This document shows, piece after piece, positions 51,997 through 60,087 of a DNA stretch of 64,000 bases. Under the pieces are notes generated by a model. It saw nothing but the letters and a program-made list of their open reading frames with translations. It had not been told where the DNA came from and ran no database searches. This DNA is from Arenimonas sp049195245. GTDB taxonomy: Bacteria > Pseudomonadota > Gammaproteobacteria > Xanthomonadales > Xanthomonadaceae. The position numbers were made by a program, and so were the translations under genes. Location of the stretch: positions 310,001 to 374,000 of the forward strand of contig NZ_JBMIRR010000027.1 of assembly GCF_049195245.1 (NCBI RefSeq). The letters are read 5' to 3'. The first letter of the stretch is position 1. Each line of letters opens with the position of its first letter.

Positions 51997-52562
51997 GGCA
52001 GGACGAAGCCGGCCTCGCGCAGCGATTGCGACAGGGCGATCAGCGGCAGGCCGACCAGCGCGGTCGGGTCGGTGCTGCGGATCGCCCGGAACAGGCTGAT
52101 GCCCAGGCCTTCGCACTTGAAGCTGCCGGCGCAGTCGTAGGGCTGCTCGGCGTCGAGATAGCGGCTGATTTCAACGGGGTCCAGCTCGCGGAACACCACC
52201 GACGTCAGGTCCTGCCCGGCGATCGCGGGCAGGCCATCGCGTACGAGGCAATACGCGGTATGGAAGTGCAGCTCACGGCCGGATGCCGCCAGCAGCTGCG
52301 CCTGGGCCGCGGGCTGGGTGCCGGGCTTTCCCAGCGGTTGGCCATCAAGCTCGGCCACCTGGTCCGAGCCCAGCACCCAGCGTCCCGGGTGGCGTGCCGA
52401 GACCGCGCGGGCCTTGGCTTCGGCCAGGCGCCGGGCCAGGTGGGACGGGGCTTCGCCGGGCAGGGCTGCCTCGTCCACGTCGGGCCGGTCGACCTCGAAG
52501 GGCAGCTGCAGCCGCGCCAGCAGCTCGCGACGGTAGGGCGAGGTGGAAGCGAGGACCAGCAT
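51993..52562 (-). CDS. maf: Maf family nucleotide pyrophosphatase (YceF type)
   Basis: Maf proteins hydrolyse modified nucleoside triphosphates; the YceF group prefers 7-methyl-GTP. The 189-residue product begins MLVLASTSPYRRELLARLQL, with ARRLAEAKA, WVLGSDQV and CAGSFKCEGLGISLF followed by TALVGLPLIAL, typical of YceF. The neighbourhood with yceD and rpmF matches E. coli, though the orientation is divergent from yceD in both. A small membrane protein gene lies between it and yceD. Confidence 0.92.
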   Translation of the reverse strand: MLVLASTSPYRRELLARLQLPFEVDRPDVDEAALPGEAPSHLARRLAEAKARAVSARHPGRWVLGSDQVAELDGQPLGKPGTQPAAQAQLLAASGRELHFHTAYCLVRDGLPAIAGQDLTSVVFRELDPVEISRYLDAEQPYDCAGSFKCEGLGISLFRAIRSTDPTALVGLPLIALSQSLREAGFVLP

Positions 52563-52570
52563 GGCCAGGC

Positions 52571-53050
52571 TCAGCCCGGGTCGCGGCGCAGGGTCGGGGG
52601 CTCGCGGCGCGCGGCTTCGGCGCTGGCCTCGGTGGCTTCCGCCAGTTCGGCACCGGCGCGCTCCAGCTCGGTGAGCTGTGCAGACAGCCGGGTGCGGGCC
52701 CGGTCCAGCGCGGCGCAGGCGGTGTCCAGCTCGGCCTGGGTGGCGGTGTCGCCATGTTTCTGGATCCAGAGACGGTGCTGCAGCACGTCGCGCTTGGCCT
52801 CGCGGATCGGCAGGGTGCTGTCGAGCGAGGCATGGGCCACCGCAGCGATGTCGGCCGGCACCCGGCCCACCACCGACTGCATGGCCTGCATGCGCTCCTG
52901 GCTGCGGTCGAGCAGGGCCTGCATCTCGTCGGCCAGGTCCAGCAGGCGCTCCAGGCTGCGGTCGCGGCGGCGGCTGCGCAGCAGGTACCAGAGCAGGGGA
53001 AGGGCCAGCGCCAGGGCGATCAGCCCGGCCAGCACGATGGGATTGGGCAT
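52571..53050 (-). CDS. Small membrane-anchored coiled-coil protein
   Basis: The 159-residue product has one N-terminal membrane helix (about 4-24: IVLAGLIALALALPLLWYLL) followed by RSRRRDR and a long charged helical stretch (LERLLDLADEMQALL, then AQLTELERAGAELAEATEAS). It lies 8 bases upstream of maf on the same strand, so the two are probably co-transcribed. I do not recognise a family. The positive stop-transfer suggests a cytoplasmic tail. Confidence 0.6.
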   Translation of the reverse strand: MPNPIVLAGLIALALALPLLWYLLRSRRRDRSLERLLDLADEMQALLDRSQERMQAMQSVVGRVPADIAAVAHASLDSTLPIREAKRDVLQHRLWIQKHGDTATQAELDTACAALDRARTRLSAQLTELERAGAELAEATEASAEAARREPPTLRRDPG

Positions 53051-53133
53051 TCAGGCGGGTTCCGGACAGAGGCAGGCAGTCTGCACCAGGGCTGGCGAGG
53101 CCGGCAAACCCCAGCCCCCGCAAAGGCTTAGGT

Positions 53134-53162
53134 TTGACATGACGGGGTCTGGCGCCTATCAT
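53134..53162 (+). promoter_or_regulatory. Strong sigma-70 promoter of yceD-rpmF
   Basis: TTGACA (53134-53139) and TATCAT (53157-53162) are separated by exactly 17 bases. The expected start is near 53169, three bases before the yceD ATG, so the mRNA would be essentially leaderless. Confidence 0.85.
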
Positions 53163-53171
53163 TTCGCTCTT

Positions 53172-53687
53172 ATGTCCGCGTCCCTGCCTCCTGTGCTCGA
53201 TGCCTGGCGCATGGTCGTGGCCAAGCGGCGCTTCGATGGCGTGTTGCCGCTGTCGGGGATGACCCGGCTGCGCGACGGCCTGGTGGATGCCGAGGGCGAG
53301 GTCCGTTTCGAGATGGAATTCGGCCGTGATGCGGTGCTCGACATGCGTTATGTCGACCTGCGCATCGAGGCCGAGCTCCCGCTGCAGTGCCAGCGTACGC
53401 TGGAGCGCTTCCTGCATCCGGTCACGCTGTCCCAGCGCCTCGGGCTGATCACCGACGAGGCGCAGGAGTCGGCACTGCCCGAGGGCGTGGAGCCGATCCT
53501 GCTGGGCGCCGATGGCGAGCTGCATCCGGCCGAGCTGGTCGAGGACGAACTCATCCTCGCCATCCCGGTGGTACCGATAGATCCACGCTCCACTGAGGTC
53601 ACGGCCGAATGGCCCGCCGACGTGGAGGTTGAAGAAAAACCGAACCCTTTCGCCGCGCTCGCCGCGTTGAAGGCACACAAGAAGTAG
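53172..53687 (+). CDS. yceD: YceD (DUF177) protein, 23S rRNA accumulation factor
   Basis: YceD is a conserved partner of ribosomal protein L32 and has been implicated in 23S rRNA accumulation. The 171-residue product from the ATG at 53172 has the family C-terminus PNPFAALAALKAHKK and the VEDELILAIPVVP strand; the zinc-type cysteines seen in some homologues are not evident. There is no Shine-Dalgarno; the promoter lies directly upstream. rpmF follows 13 bases later, as in E. coli. Confidence 0.9.
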   Translation: MSASLPPVLDAWRMVVAKRRFDGVLPLSGMTRLRDGLVDAEGEVRFEMEFGRDAVLDMRYVDLRIEAELPLQCQRTLERFLHPVTLSQRLGLITDEAQESALPEGVEPILLGADGELHPAELVEDELILAIPVVPIDPRSTEVTAEWPADVEVEEKPNPFAALAALKAHKK

Positions 53688-53700
53688 TTGGAGACAGACC

Positions 53701-53895
53701 ATGGCCGTCCAGAAATCCCGTGTCACCCCGTCCCGCCGCGGCCAGCGCCGCTCGCACGACGCGCTCACCGCCAAGCAGCTCTCGACCGACCCGACCTCGG
53801 GCGAGACGCACATCCGCCACCACGTGACCAAGGACGGCTACTACCGTGGCAAGAAGGTCATCGCGACCAAGTCCTCGGTGGTTGCCGAAGACTGA
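53701..53895 (+). CDS. rpmF: 50S ribosomal protein L32
   Basis: The 64-residue basic protein begins MAVQKSRVTPSRRGQRRSHD, the L32 signature, and continues KQLSTDPTSGETHIRHHVTK. GGAG precedes the ATG. No zinc-binding cysteines are present (the C-minus form). It is followed directly by the fab cluster; the plsX gene usually found next is absent. Confidence 0.96.
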   Translation: MAVQKSRVTPSRRGQRRSHDALTAKQLSTDPTSGETHIRHHVTKDGYYRGKKVIATKSSVVAED

Positions 53896-53937
53896 GTCCA
53901 GGCCTCGCCCCACCGGGGCGGAATGGATTTATGCTGA

Positions 53938-53963
53938 ACACGGCGGGCCTGGTCCCGCCGTGT
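53938..53963. promoter_or_regulatory. Perfect palindrome upstream of fabH
   Basis: ACACGGCGGG (53938-53947) and CCCGCCGTGT (53954-53963) are exact inverted repeats around CCTGGT. No T-run follows, so it is either a weak rpmF terminator or a protein-binding operator for the fab operon. It begins 42 bases after rpmF. Confidence 0.6.
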
Positions 53964-54026
53964 GCATTTGTGGACTCGGGTCCGCGCGCGCCGTCGCCGG
54001 CGCACCGGACCGCCGGCAGGGAAGGG

Positions 54027-55007
54027 ATGAAGATGACCACGTACGCGCGTATCGCCGGCACCGGCAGCGGCCTGCCGGACAAGATCCTGACCAACAAGGA
54101 CCTCGAGCAGTTCGTCGAGACCAGCGACGAGTGGATCACTTCGCGCACCGGCATCCGCCAGCGCCACGTCGTGGTCGAGGGCGAGACCACCTGCGACCTG
54201 GCCGAGCGCGCCTCGATCGCCGCGATGCAGGCCGCCGGCGTCACCGCCGCCGACCTGGACATGATCGTCGTGGGCACCACCACGCCCGACCTGATCTTCC
54301 CGTCCACCGCCTGCCTGCTGCAGCACCGCCTGGGTGCCAACGGCTGCGCGGCGTTCGACGTCAACGCCGCCTGCTCGGGCTTCATCTATGCGCTCAGCGT
54401 CGGCAATGCCTACATCCGCTCCGGCGTGGCGAAGACCGTGCTGGTGGTCGGCGCCGAGACGCTGACCCGCATGCTCGACTGGTCCGACCGCAACACCTGC
54501 GTGCTGTTCGGCGACGGCGCCGGCGCGGTGGTGCTCAAGGCCGACACCGAGACCGGCATCCTGTCCACGCACCTGCACGCCGACGGCGGCAAGAAGGAAC
54601 TGCTGTACAACCCGGTCGGCGTCTCGGTGGGCTTCAAGCCCGAGGAGAAAAACGCCGGCGTGCGCGTGCTGATGACCGGCAACGAGGTCTTCAAGCATGC
54701 CGTCAAGGCGCTGGATTCGTTGGTGGACGAAACGCTCGCCGCCAACGGCCTGGACAAGGCCGACCTGGACTGGCTGATTCCGCACCAGGCCAACCTTCGC
54801 ATCATCGAGGCCACCGCCAAGCGCCTGCAGATGCCGATGGACCGCGTCATCGTAACCGTGCACAAGCACGGCAACACCTCGGCCGGTTCGGTGCCGCTGG
54901 CGCTGGACGAGGCCATCCGCTCGGGCAAGGTGCAGCGCGGCCAGCTGCTGCTGCTCGAGGCCTTCGGCGGTGGTTTCACCTGGGGTTCGGCGCTGCTGCG
55001 CTACTGA
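54027..55007 (+). CDS. fabH: Beta-ketoacyl-ACP synthase III FabH
   Basis: FabH condenses acetyl-CoA (or branched acyl-CoA) with malonyl-ACP to start fatty-acid synthesis. Two ATGs are possible: 54027 (326 residues, AGGG 5 bases before) and 54033 (324 residues, AAGGG 6 bases before). Numbered from 54033, the triad is Cys114 (NAACSGF), His251 (IPHQAN) and Asn281 (HGNTSAG). The GGGFTWGSALLRY end is intact. It begins the fabH-fabD-fabG-acpP-fabF run. Confidence 0.96.
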   Translation: MKMTTYARIAGTGSGLPDKILTNKDLEQFVETSDEWITSRTGIRQRHVVVEGETTCDLAERASIAAMQAAGVTAADLDMIVVGTTTPDLIFPSTACLLQHRLGANGCAAFDVNAACSGFIYALSVGNAYIRSGVAKTVLVVGAETLTRMLDWSDRNTCVLFGDGAGAVVLKADTETGILSTHLHADGGKKELLYNPVGVSVGFKPEEKNAGVRVLMTGNEVFKHAVKALDSLVDETLAANGLDKADLDWLIPHQANLRIIEATAKRLQMPMDRVIVTVHKHGNTSAGSVPLALDEAIRSGKVQRGQLLLLEAFGGGFTWGSALLRY

Positions 55008-55121
55008 GGCGCGGCACGCACCCTACGCGGCGGTACAGACGCCCGGCGCGGGCGCTGGCTTATGATTCCCGAATCGCCGGGGCCAGGGCCCGGGCGTCCC
55101 GCCCTTGAACGAGTCTTCCGC

Positions 55122-56057
55122 ATGAGCCCATCGCTCGCCTTCGTCTTTCCCGGCCAGGGATCCCAGTCGCTGGGCATGCTGGCCGACCTCGCCGCGGCCC
55201 ACCCCGAAGTGCGCGAAACCTTCGACGAAGCGTCGGCAGGCGCCGGGGTGGACCTGTGGACGCTGTCGCAGTCCGGGCCCGAGGAGCAGCTCAACCAGAC
55301 CGAGTTCACCCAGCCCGCCCTGCTTGCGGCCGGCGTGGCCGTCTGGCGCACCTGGCAGGCGCGCGGCGGCGAGACCCCCGGGCTGCTGGCCGGTCACAGC
55401 CTCGGCGAGTACGCGGCGCTGGTCGCGGCCGGCGCGCTGAGCCTGGGCGACGGCGCGCGGCTGGTGCGCGAACGGGGCCGCCTGATGCAGCTGGCGGTGC
55501 CGGCCGGCACCGGTGCCATGGCCGCCGTGCTCGGCACCGAGGACGCGCTGGTGGCCGAGGTCTGCGGGTTCGTCTCCGCCGACGACGTGGTCGTCCCCGC
55601 CAACTACAACTCGCCGGGCCAGGTGGTGATCGGCGGCCACGCCACCGCCGTGGATCGCGCCCTGGCCGAGCTGGCGGCGCGCGGTGTGCGCAAGACCGTC
55701 AAGCTGGCGGTGTCGGTGCCCTCGCACACGCCGCTGATGCGCGAAGCGGCCAACCGCCTGTCCGAAGTGATGGCGGCGATGGCCTGGCAGGAGGCGCGCA
55801 TCCCGGTGGTGCAGAACGTCGACGGCGAAGTGCACGCAGGCAGCCAGGCGGTGCGCGATGCCCTGGTCCGCCAGCTCTACCTGCCGGTGCGCTGGACCGA
55901 CTGCGTGCAGTCCCTCGCGGCCCGCGGCGCCACCCGCCTGGCCGAATGCGGCCCCGGCAAAGTGCTGTCCGGCCTCGCCAAGCGCATCGACAAGTCCCTG
56001 GAAGCCCGCGCCCTGGGTGCCGCCGCCGATTTCGATGCCGCACTGGCCGACTGGTAG
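55122..56057 (+). CDS. fabD: Malonyl-CoA:ACP transacylase FabD
   Basis: FabD loads malonate onto ACP. From the ATG at 55122 the product has 311 residues (SPSLAFVFPGQGSQSLGML). The catalytic Ser93 lies in GHSLGEY and His202 in VPSHTPLM. The C-terminal ECGPGKVLSGLAKRI is typical. A repeat element of about 170 bases lies between its stop and fabG. Confidence 0.97.
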   Translation: MSPSLAFVFPGQGSQSLGMLADLAAAHPEVRETFDEASAGAGVDLWTLSQSGPEEQLNQTEFTQPALLAAGVAVWRTWQARGGETPGLLAGHSLGEYAALVAAGALSLGDGARLVRERGRLMQLAVPAGTGAMAAVLGTEDALVAEVCGFVSADDVVVPANYNSPGQVVIGGHATAVDRALAELAARGVRKTVKLAVSVPSHTPLMREAANRLSEVMAAMAWQEARIPVVQNVDGEVHAGSQAVRDALVRQLYLPVRWTDCVQSLAARGATRLAECGPGKVLSGLAKRIDKSLEARALGAAADFDAALADW

Positions 56058-56059
56058 TA

Positions 56060-56226
56060 GCATTTCTGGCCGCGGATTCACGCGGATGGGCGCGGATCAA
56101 GAGCGAATCTTCAGCGAACTGCGGATGACCGCGCGATCAGGCCACTTTTTTGTTGCGGACCTCACGACCCTTTTCCCACCAATGGCTCAATCCGCGTTCA
56201 TCCGCGTAAATCCGTGGCCAGAATGC
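56060..56226. mobile_element. MITE-like inverted-repeat element inside the fab operon
   Basis: The left arm (56060-56097) and right arm (56190-56226) are inverted repeats of 37-38 bases with about 85% identity; each arm is built of CGCGGAT words (left GGCCGCGGATTCACGCGG, right as its complement ending CGTAAATCCGTGGCC). The 92-base interior has no gene. This is a small palindromic repeat of the kind dispersed in many xanthomonad and other genomes. It may transpose in trans or act as an RNA hairpin between fabD and fabG. A partial arm recurs at 41997-42026. Confidence 0.75.
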
Positions 56227-56244
56227 CCTTGAACAGGAACCCCC

Positions 56245-56988
56245 ATGAACGATGTACTGAAGGGTGAAATCGCGCTGGTCACCGGCGCCAGCCGCGGCAT
56301 CGGCGCCGCCATCGCCGACGAGCTGGCGGCCCAGGGCGCCCGCGTGATCGGCACGGCCACCACCGAGTCCGGCGCGGCGGCCATCCACGAGCGGCTCTCG
56401 GCCAGCGGCGGCGCGGGGCGCCTGCTCAACGTCACCGACAGCGCCGCGGTGGATGCGCTAGTAGACGCCATCGGCAGCGAATTCGGACCGGTTTCGATCC
56501 TGGTCAACAACGCTGGCATCACCCGGGACAACCTGCTGATGCGGATGAAGGAAGAGGACTGGCAGGCCATCCTCGACACCAACCTCAGCTCGGTATTCCG
56601 CACCAGCAAGGCGGTGATGCGCGGCATGATGAAGGCGCGCCGCGGCCGCATCATCAACATCGCCTCGGTGATCGGCGTCACCGGCAATGCCGGGCAGGCC
56701 AACTACGCGGCGGCCAAGGCCGGCATCATCGCCTTCAGCAAGTCGCTGGCCAAGGAGATCGGCAGCCGCGGCGTCACCGTCAACGTGGTCGCGCCGGGCT
56801 TCATCCAGACCGACATGACCAAGGGCCTGCCCGAGGCGTCCCGCGAGGCGTTGGTCGGGCAGATCGCCCTGGGCCGCCTGGGCGAGCCGGCCGACATCGC
56901 CCGCGCCGTGGCCTTCCTGGCCGGCCCCTCGGCGGCCTACATCACCGGCGAGACCCTGCACGTCAACGGCGGCATGTACATGCCCTAA
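56245..56988 (+). CDS. fabG: 3-oxoacyl-ACP reductase FabG
   Basis: FabG reduces beta-ketoacyl-ACP with NADPH. The 247-residue SDR has the TGASRGIG nucleotide loop, NNAG, and the catalytic Ser141, Tyr154 and Lys158 (QANYAAAKAG). AGGA lies 8 bases before the ATG. It is separated from fabD by the repeat element, and from acpP by 131 bases. Confidence 0.97.
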   Translation: MNDVLKGEIALVTGASRGIGAAIADELAAQGARVIGTATTESGAAAIHERLSASGGAGRLLNVTDSAAVDALVDAIGSEFGPVSILVNNAGITRDNLLMRMKEEDWQAILDTNLSSVFRTSKAVMRGMMKARRGRIINIASVIGVTGNAGQANYAAAKAGIIAFSKSLAKEIGSRGVTVNVVAPGFIQTDMTKGLPEASREALVGQIALGRLGEPADIARAVAFLAGPSAAYITGETLHVNGGMYMP

Positions 56989-56992
56989 GCCC

Positions 56993-57019
56993 TTGCAATG
57001 GCTGGAATTGCGCTAGAAT
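56993..57019 (+). promoter_or_regulatory. Possible acpP promoter
   Basis: TTGCAA (56993-56998) and TAGAAT (57014-57019) are 15 bases apart, just after fabG. The spacing is short. acpP is usually expressed more strongly than its neighbours, which an internal promoter would explain. Confidence 0.35.
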
Positions 57020-57119
57020 CCCGGCACCCCATACCGGTCGCGGCCGCATCGGCGCCCGCCGCGACCAGCATTTGATTACAATGCGCCCGAAAACAAACGC
57101 TCCGGGAGGAGAACGATCC

Positions 57120-57359
57120 ATGAGCAGCATCGAAGAACGCGTCAAGAAAATCGTCATCGAGCAGTTGGGCGTGAAGGAAGAGGAAGTCACCGTGAACGCC
57201 TCGTTCGTGGACGACCTCGGCGCCGACTCGCTGGACACCGTCGAGCTGGTCATGGCCCTCGAGGAAGAGTTCGAGTGCGAGATCCCGGACGAAGAGGCCG
57301 AGAAGATCACTTCGGTGCAGCAGGCCATCGATTACATCAAGGCCCACGTCAAGGCCTGA
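57120..57359 (+). CDS. acpP: Acyl carrier protein
   Basis: ACP carries growing acyl chains on a phosphopantetheine arm. The 79-residue acidic product has the attachment Ser37 in GADSLDTVELVMALEEEF. GGGAGGAG, one of the strongest ribosome sites in the window, precedes the ATG at 57120. Confidence 0.98.
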   Translation: MSSIEERVKKIVIEQLGVKEEEVTVNASFVDDLGADSLDTVELVMALEEEFECEIPDEEAEKITSVQQAIDYIKAHVKA

Positions 57360-57482
57360 TCGCCTGACGGGTACCACGCCGGGGCCGCGCTTGCGCGGCC
57401 CTGCGCGTTTCAGGCGCCGGTGCAGTACGCCGGCGCATGCGCGGCAAGGTCGCGCGCCAGTCCTGGATTGCGGAGCATCGCC

Positions 57483-58721
57483 ATGAGCCAACGTCGTGTC
57501 GTCGTCACCGGTATGGGCATCGTCTCGCCCATCGGCAATACCCTGGCTTCGGCCTGGGACAGCATCCAGGCCGGCCGCTGCGGCATCGGCCCGATCACGC
57601 ACTTCGACCCCGCCGCGTATGCCACCCGCATCGCCGGCGAAGTGCGCGACTTCGACGCCAAGTCCTTCCTGCCGCCGAAGGACGTCAAGAAGATGGACAC
57701 CTTCATCCACTACGGTCTGGCCGCCAGCTTCGCGGCCATGGACGACGCCGGCCTGGTGGTGACCGACGACAACGCCGAGCGCATCGGCGCGCTGATCGGC
57801 GCCGGCATCGGCGGCGTGCGCGGCATCGAGGACACCGCCATCGACCTGCACGAGGGCGGCCCGCGCAAGGTGTCGCCCTTCTACGTGCCCAGCACCATCA
57901 TCAACATGCTTCCGGGCCAGCTGACCATCATCAAGGGCATCAAGGGGCCGAACTTCTCGGCCGTGTCGGCCTGCGCCACCTCCAACCATTCCATCGGCAT
58001 GGCCATGCGCATGATCCAGTACGGCGACGCCGACATCATGGTGGCCGGTGGCGCCGAGCACGGCACCACGCCGACCTCGGTGGCCGGCTTCTGCTCGATG
58101 AAGGCCATGTCCACCCGCAACGACGATCCGCTGCGCGCCTCGCGCCCCTGGGACAAGGACCGCGACGGCTTCGTGCTCGGCGACGGCGCCGGCATCCTGA
58201 TCCTGGAGGAGTACGAGCACGCCAAGGCCCGCGGCGCCCGCATCTACTGCGAGCTCGCCGGCTTCGGCGCCAGTTCCGACGCCAACCACATGACCGCGCC
58301 CAGCGAGAACGGCGACGGTCCCGCGCGCTGCATGGCGATGGCGCTGCGCGATGCCAGGGTCAACCCGGACCAGGTCGGCTACCTCAACGCGCACGGCACC
58401 TCCACGCCGCTGGGCGACCTGGCCGAGACGCTGGCGGTGAAGCGCGCCTTCGGCGACCACGCCTACAAGACGATGGTCAGCTCCACCAAGTCCATGACCG
58501 GCCACCTGCTGGGCGCGGCCGGCGGCGTCGAGGCCATCTTCACCGTGCTGGCCCTGCACACCGGCGTGATTCCGCCCACCATCAACCTGGACAACCCGGG
58601 CGAAGGCTGCGACCTGGACTACGTGCCCAATACCGCGCGCCAGGCGCAGGTGGACGTGGCGGTGTCCAACGGCTTCGGCTTCGGCGGCACCAACGGCACC
58701 CTCGTGTTCCGGAAGATCTGA
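57483..58721 (+). CDS. fabF: Beta-ketoacyl-ACP synthase II FabF
   Basis: FabF elongates acyl-ACP with malonyl-ACP, including unsaturated chains. From the ATG at 57483 (GGAG 7 bases before) it has 412 residues. The Cys-His-His triad is Cys164 (SACATS), His304 (NAHGTST) and His341 (KSMTGHLLGA). It ends the fatty-acid cluster and is followed 22 bases later by pabB. Confidence 0.97.
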   Translation: MSQRRVVVTGMGIVSPIGNTLASAWDSIQAGRCGIGPITHFDPAAYATRIAGEVRDFDAKSFLPPKDVKKMDTFIHYGLAASFAAMDDAGLVVTDDNAERIGALIGAGIGGVRGIEDTAIDLHEGGPRKVSPFYVPSTIINMLPGQLTIIKGIKGPNFSAVSACATSNHSIGMAMRMIQYGDADIMVAGGAEHGTTPTSVAGFCSMKAMSTRNDDPLRASRPWDKDRDGFVLGDGAGILILEEYEHAKARGARIYCELAGFGASSDANHMTAPSENGDGPARCMAMALRDARVNPDQVGYLNAHGTSTPLGDLAETLAVKRAFGDHAYKTMVSSTKSMTGHLLGAAGGVEAIFTVLALHTGVIPPTINLDNPGEGCDLDYVPNTARQAQVDVAVSNGFGFGGTNGTLVFRKI

Positions 58722-58743
58722 TCGTCCCCCGGGCCACGCCGCG

Positions 58744-60087
58744 ATGCTGACCCGCGCGCTGGCCGACGGCACCGACCTGCTGCGCCTGCAGTCCTCGGAT
58801 CCCGCGCGCTTTCCGCTGCTGCTGGAAAGCGTCGCCGGCGGCAATTCGCTGTCGCGCTGGGACCTGCTGCTGATGGCCGATGGCAATGGTCTGGAACTGG
58901 GCGCGGATGGCGTCACGCGTGACCTGCAGGGCAGGCCCCTGGCAGGCGACTTCCTGACTGCACTGGACGCAGGCTGGCGTGCCGAAGCCTTGCCCGAGGA
59001 CGCCTCCGGACTGCCTTTCCGCGGCGGCTGGGCGCTGTTCCTGGCCTATGAACTGGCGGCGCAGGTGGAGCCACACCTGGCCCTGCCCGCCGCGCCGGGG
59101 CCCTTGCCGGTGGCCCTGGCCTTGCGCTGTCGGGCGGCCGTGCTGCGCGACCGCAGCTCGGGACGCTGCCTGGCCGTGGCCGAGGCCGCGGCGGCCGATG
59201 CGCTGGATGACCTGGAAGCAAGGTGCGGTGCAGCGCATCCGGCCCCGGCCCCGTTCGCGCCGCCAACCCTGCGCGAAGATCCGCCGGAACGTTTCCTGCA
59301 GGGCGTGGCCCGCATCCACGACTACCTGCGCGCGGGCGACGTGTTCCAGGTCAACCTGTCGCGCGCCTGGCGCGCGCGGTTCGACGCGGCGCCCGATCCC
59401 GCCGCGGTCTACGAGCAGCTGCGGCGCGCGAACCCCGCGCCGTTCGCCGGCCTGATGCGATGGGGCGACGCGGCGCTGCTCAGCTCTTCGCCCGAGCGCC
59501 TGGTGTCGGTGCGCGGCCGCCGAGCCGACACCCGCCCGATCGCCGGCACGCGCCCGCGTTTCCCCGGCGACGACGAGGCCGCGCGCATCCGCGACCTGGT
59601 CGGCAATCCGAAGGAGCGCGCCGAACACGTGATGCTGATCGACCTCGAGCGCAACGACCTGGGCCGCGTCTGCGTGCCCGGCAGCGTGCGGGTGGATGAA
59701 CTGATGACGGTGGAGAGCTACGCCCACGTGCACCACATCGTGTCCAACGTGTCGGGTACCCTGCGCGAGGGTGCCACGCCGGGCGACGTGATCCGCGCGG
59801 TGTTCCCCGGCGGCACCATCACCGGCGCCCCAAAGGTGCGCTGCATGCAGATCATCGCCGAGCTCGAGGGCGAAGGCCGCGGCCCTTACACGGGAGCACT
59901 GGGCTACCTCAACCGCGACGGCGACCTGGACCTCAACATCCTGATCCGAAGCGCCTGGCTGCAGGGCGATGCCCTGCAGTTCCGCACCGGCGCCGGCATC
60001 GTGGTGGACTCGGATGCCGCGCGCGAACTCGACGAAACCCGCGCCAAGGCGCGCGGGCTGCTGCGCGCCCTGGGAGCGGCCGGGTGA
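58744..60087 (+). CDS. pabB: Aminodeoxychorismate synthase component I
   Basis: PabB converts chorismate and ammonia (from PabA) to aminodeoxychorismate for folate synthesis. The 447-residue product has the chorismate-binding C-terminal domain with IAGTRPRFPG, DLERNDLGRVC, GGTITGAPKVRCMQII and TGAGIVVDSD. The TITGAPK segment carries the catalytic Lys of the PabB type. It overlaps pabC by 4 bases. In E. coli pabB lies elsewhere; here it joins fabF and pabC. Confidence 0.95.
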   Translation: MLTRALADGTDLLRLQSSDPARFPLLLESVAGGNSLSRWDLLLMADGNGLELGADGVTRDLQGRPLAGDFLTALDAGWRAEALPEDASGLPFRGGWALFLAYELAAQVEPHLALPAAPGPLPVALALRCRAAVLRDRSSGRCLAVAEAAAADALDDLEARCGAAHPAPAPFAPPTLREDPPERFLQGVARIHDYLRAGDVFQVNLSRAWRARFDAAPDPAAVYEQLRRANPAPFAGLMRWGDAALLSSSPERLVSVRGRRADTRPIAGTRPRFPGDDEAARIRDLVGNPKERAEHVMLIDLERNDLGRVCVPGSVRVDELMTVESYAHVHHIVSNVSGTLREGATPGDVIRAVFPGGTITGAPKVRCMQIIAELEGEGRGPYTGALGYLNRDGDLDLNILIRSAWLQGDALQFRTGAGIVVDSDAARELDETRAKARGLLRALGAAG

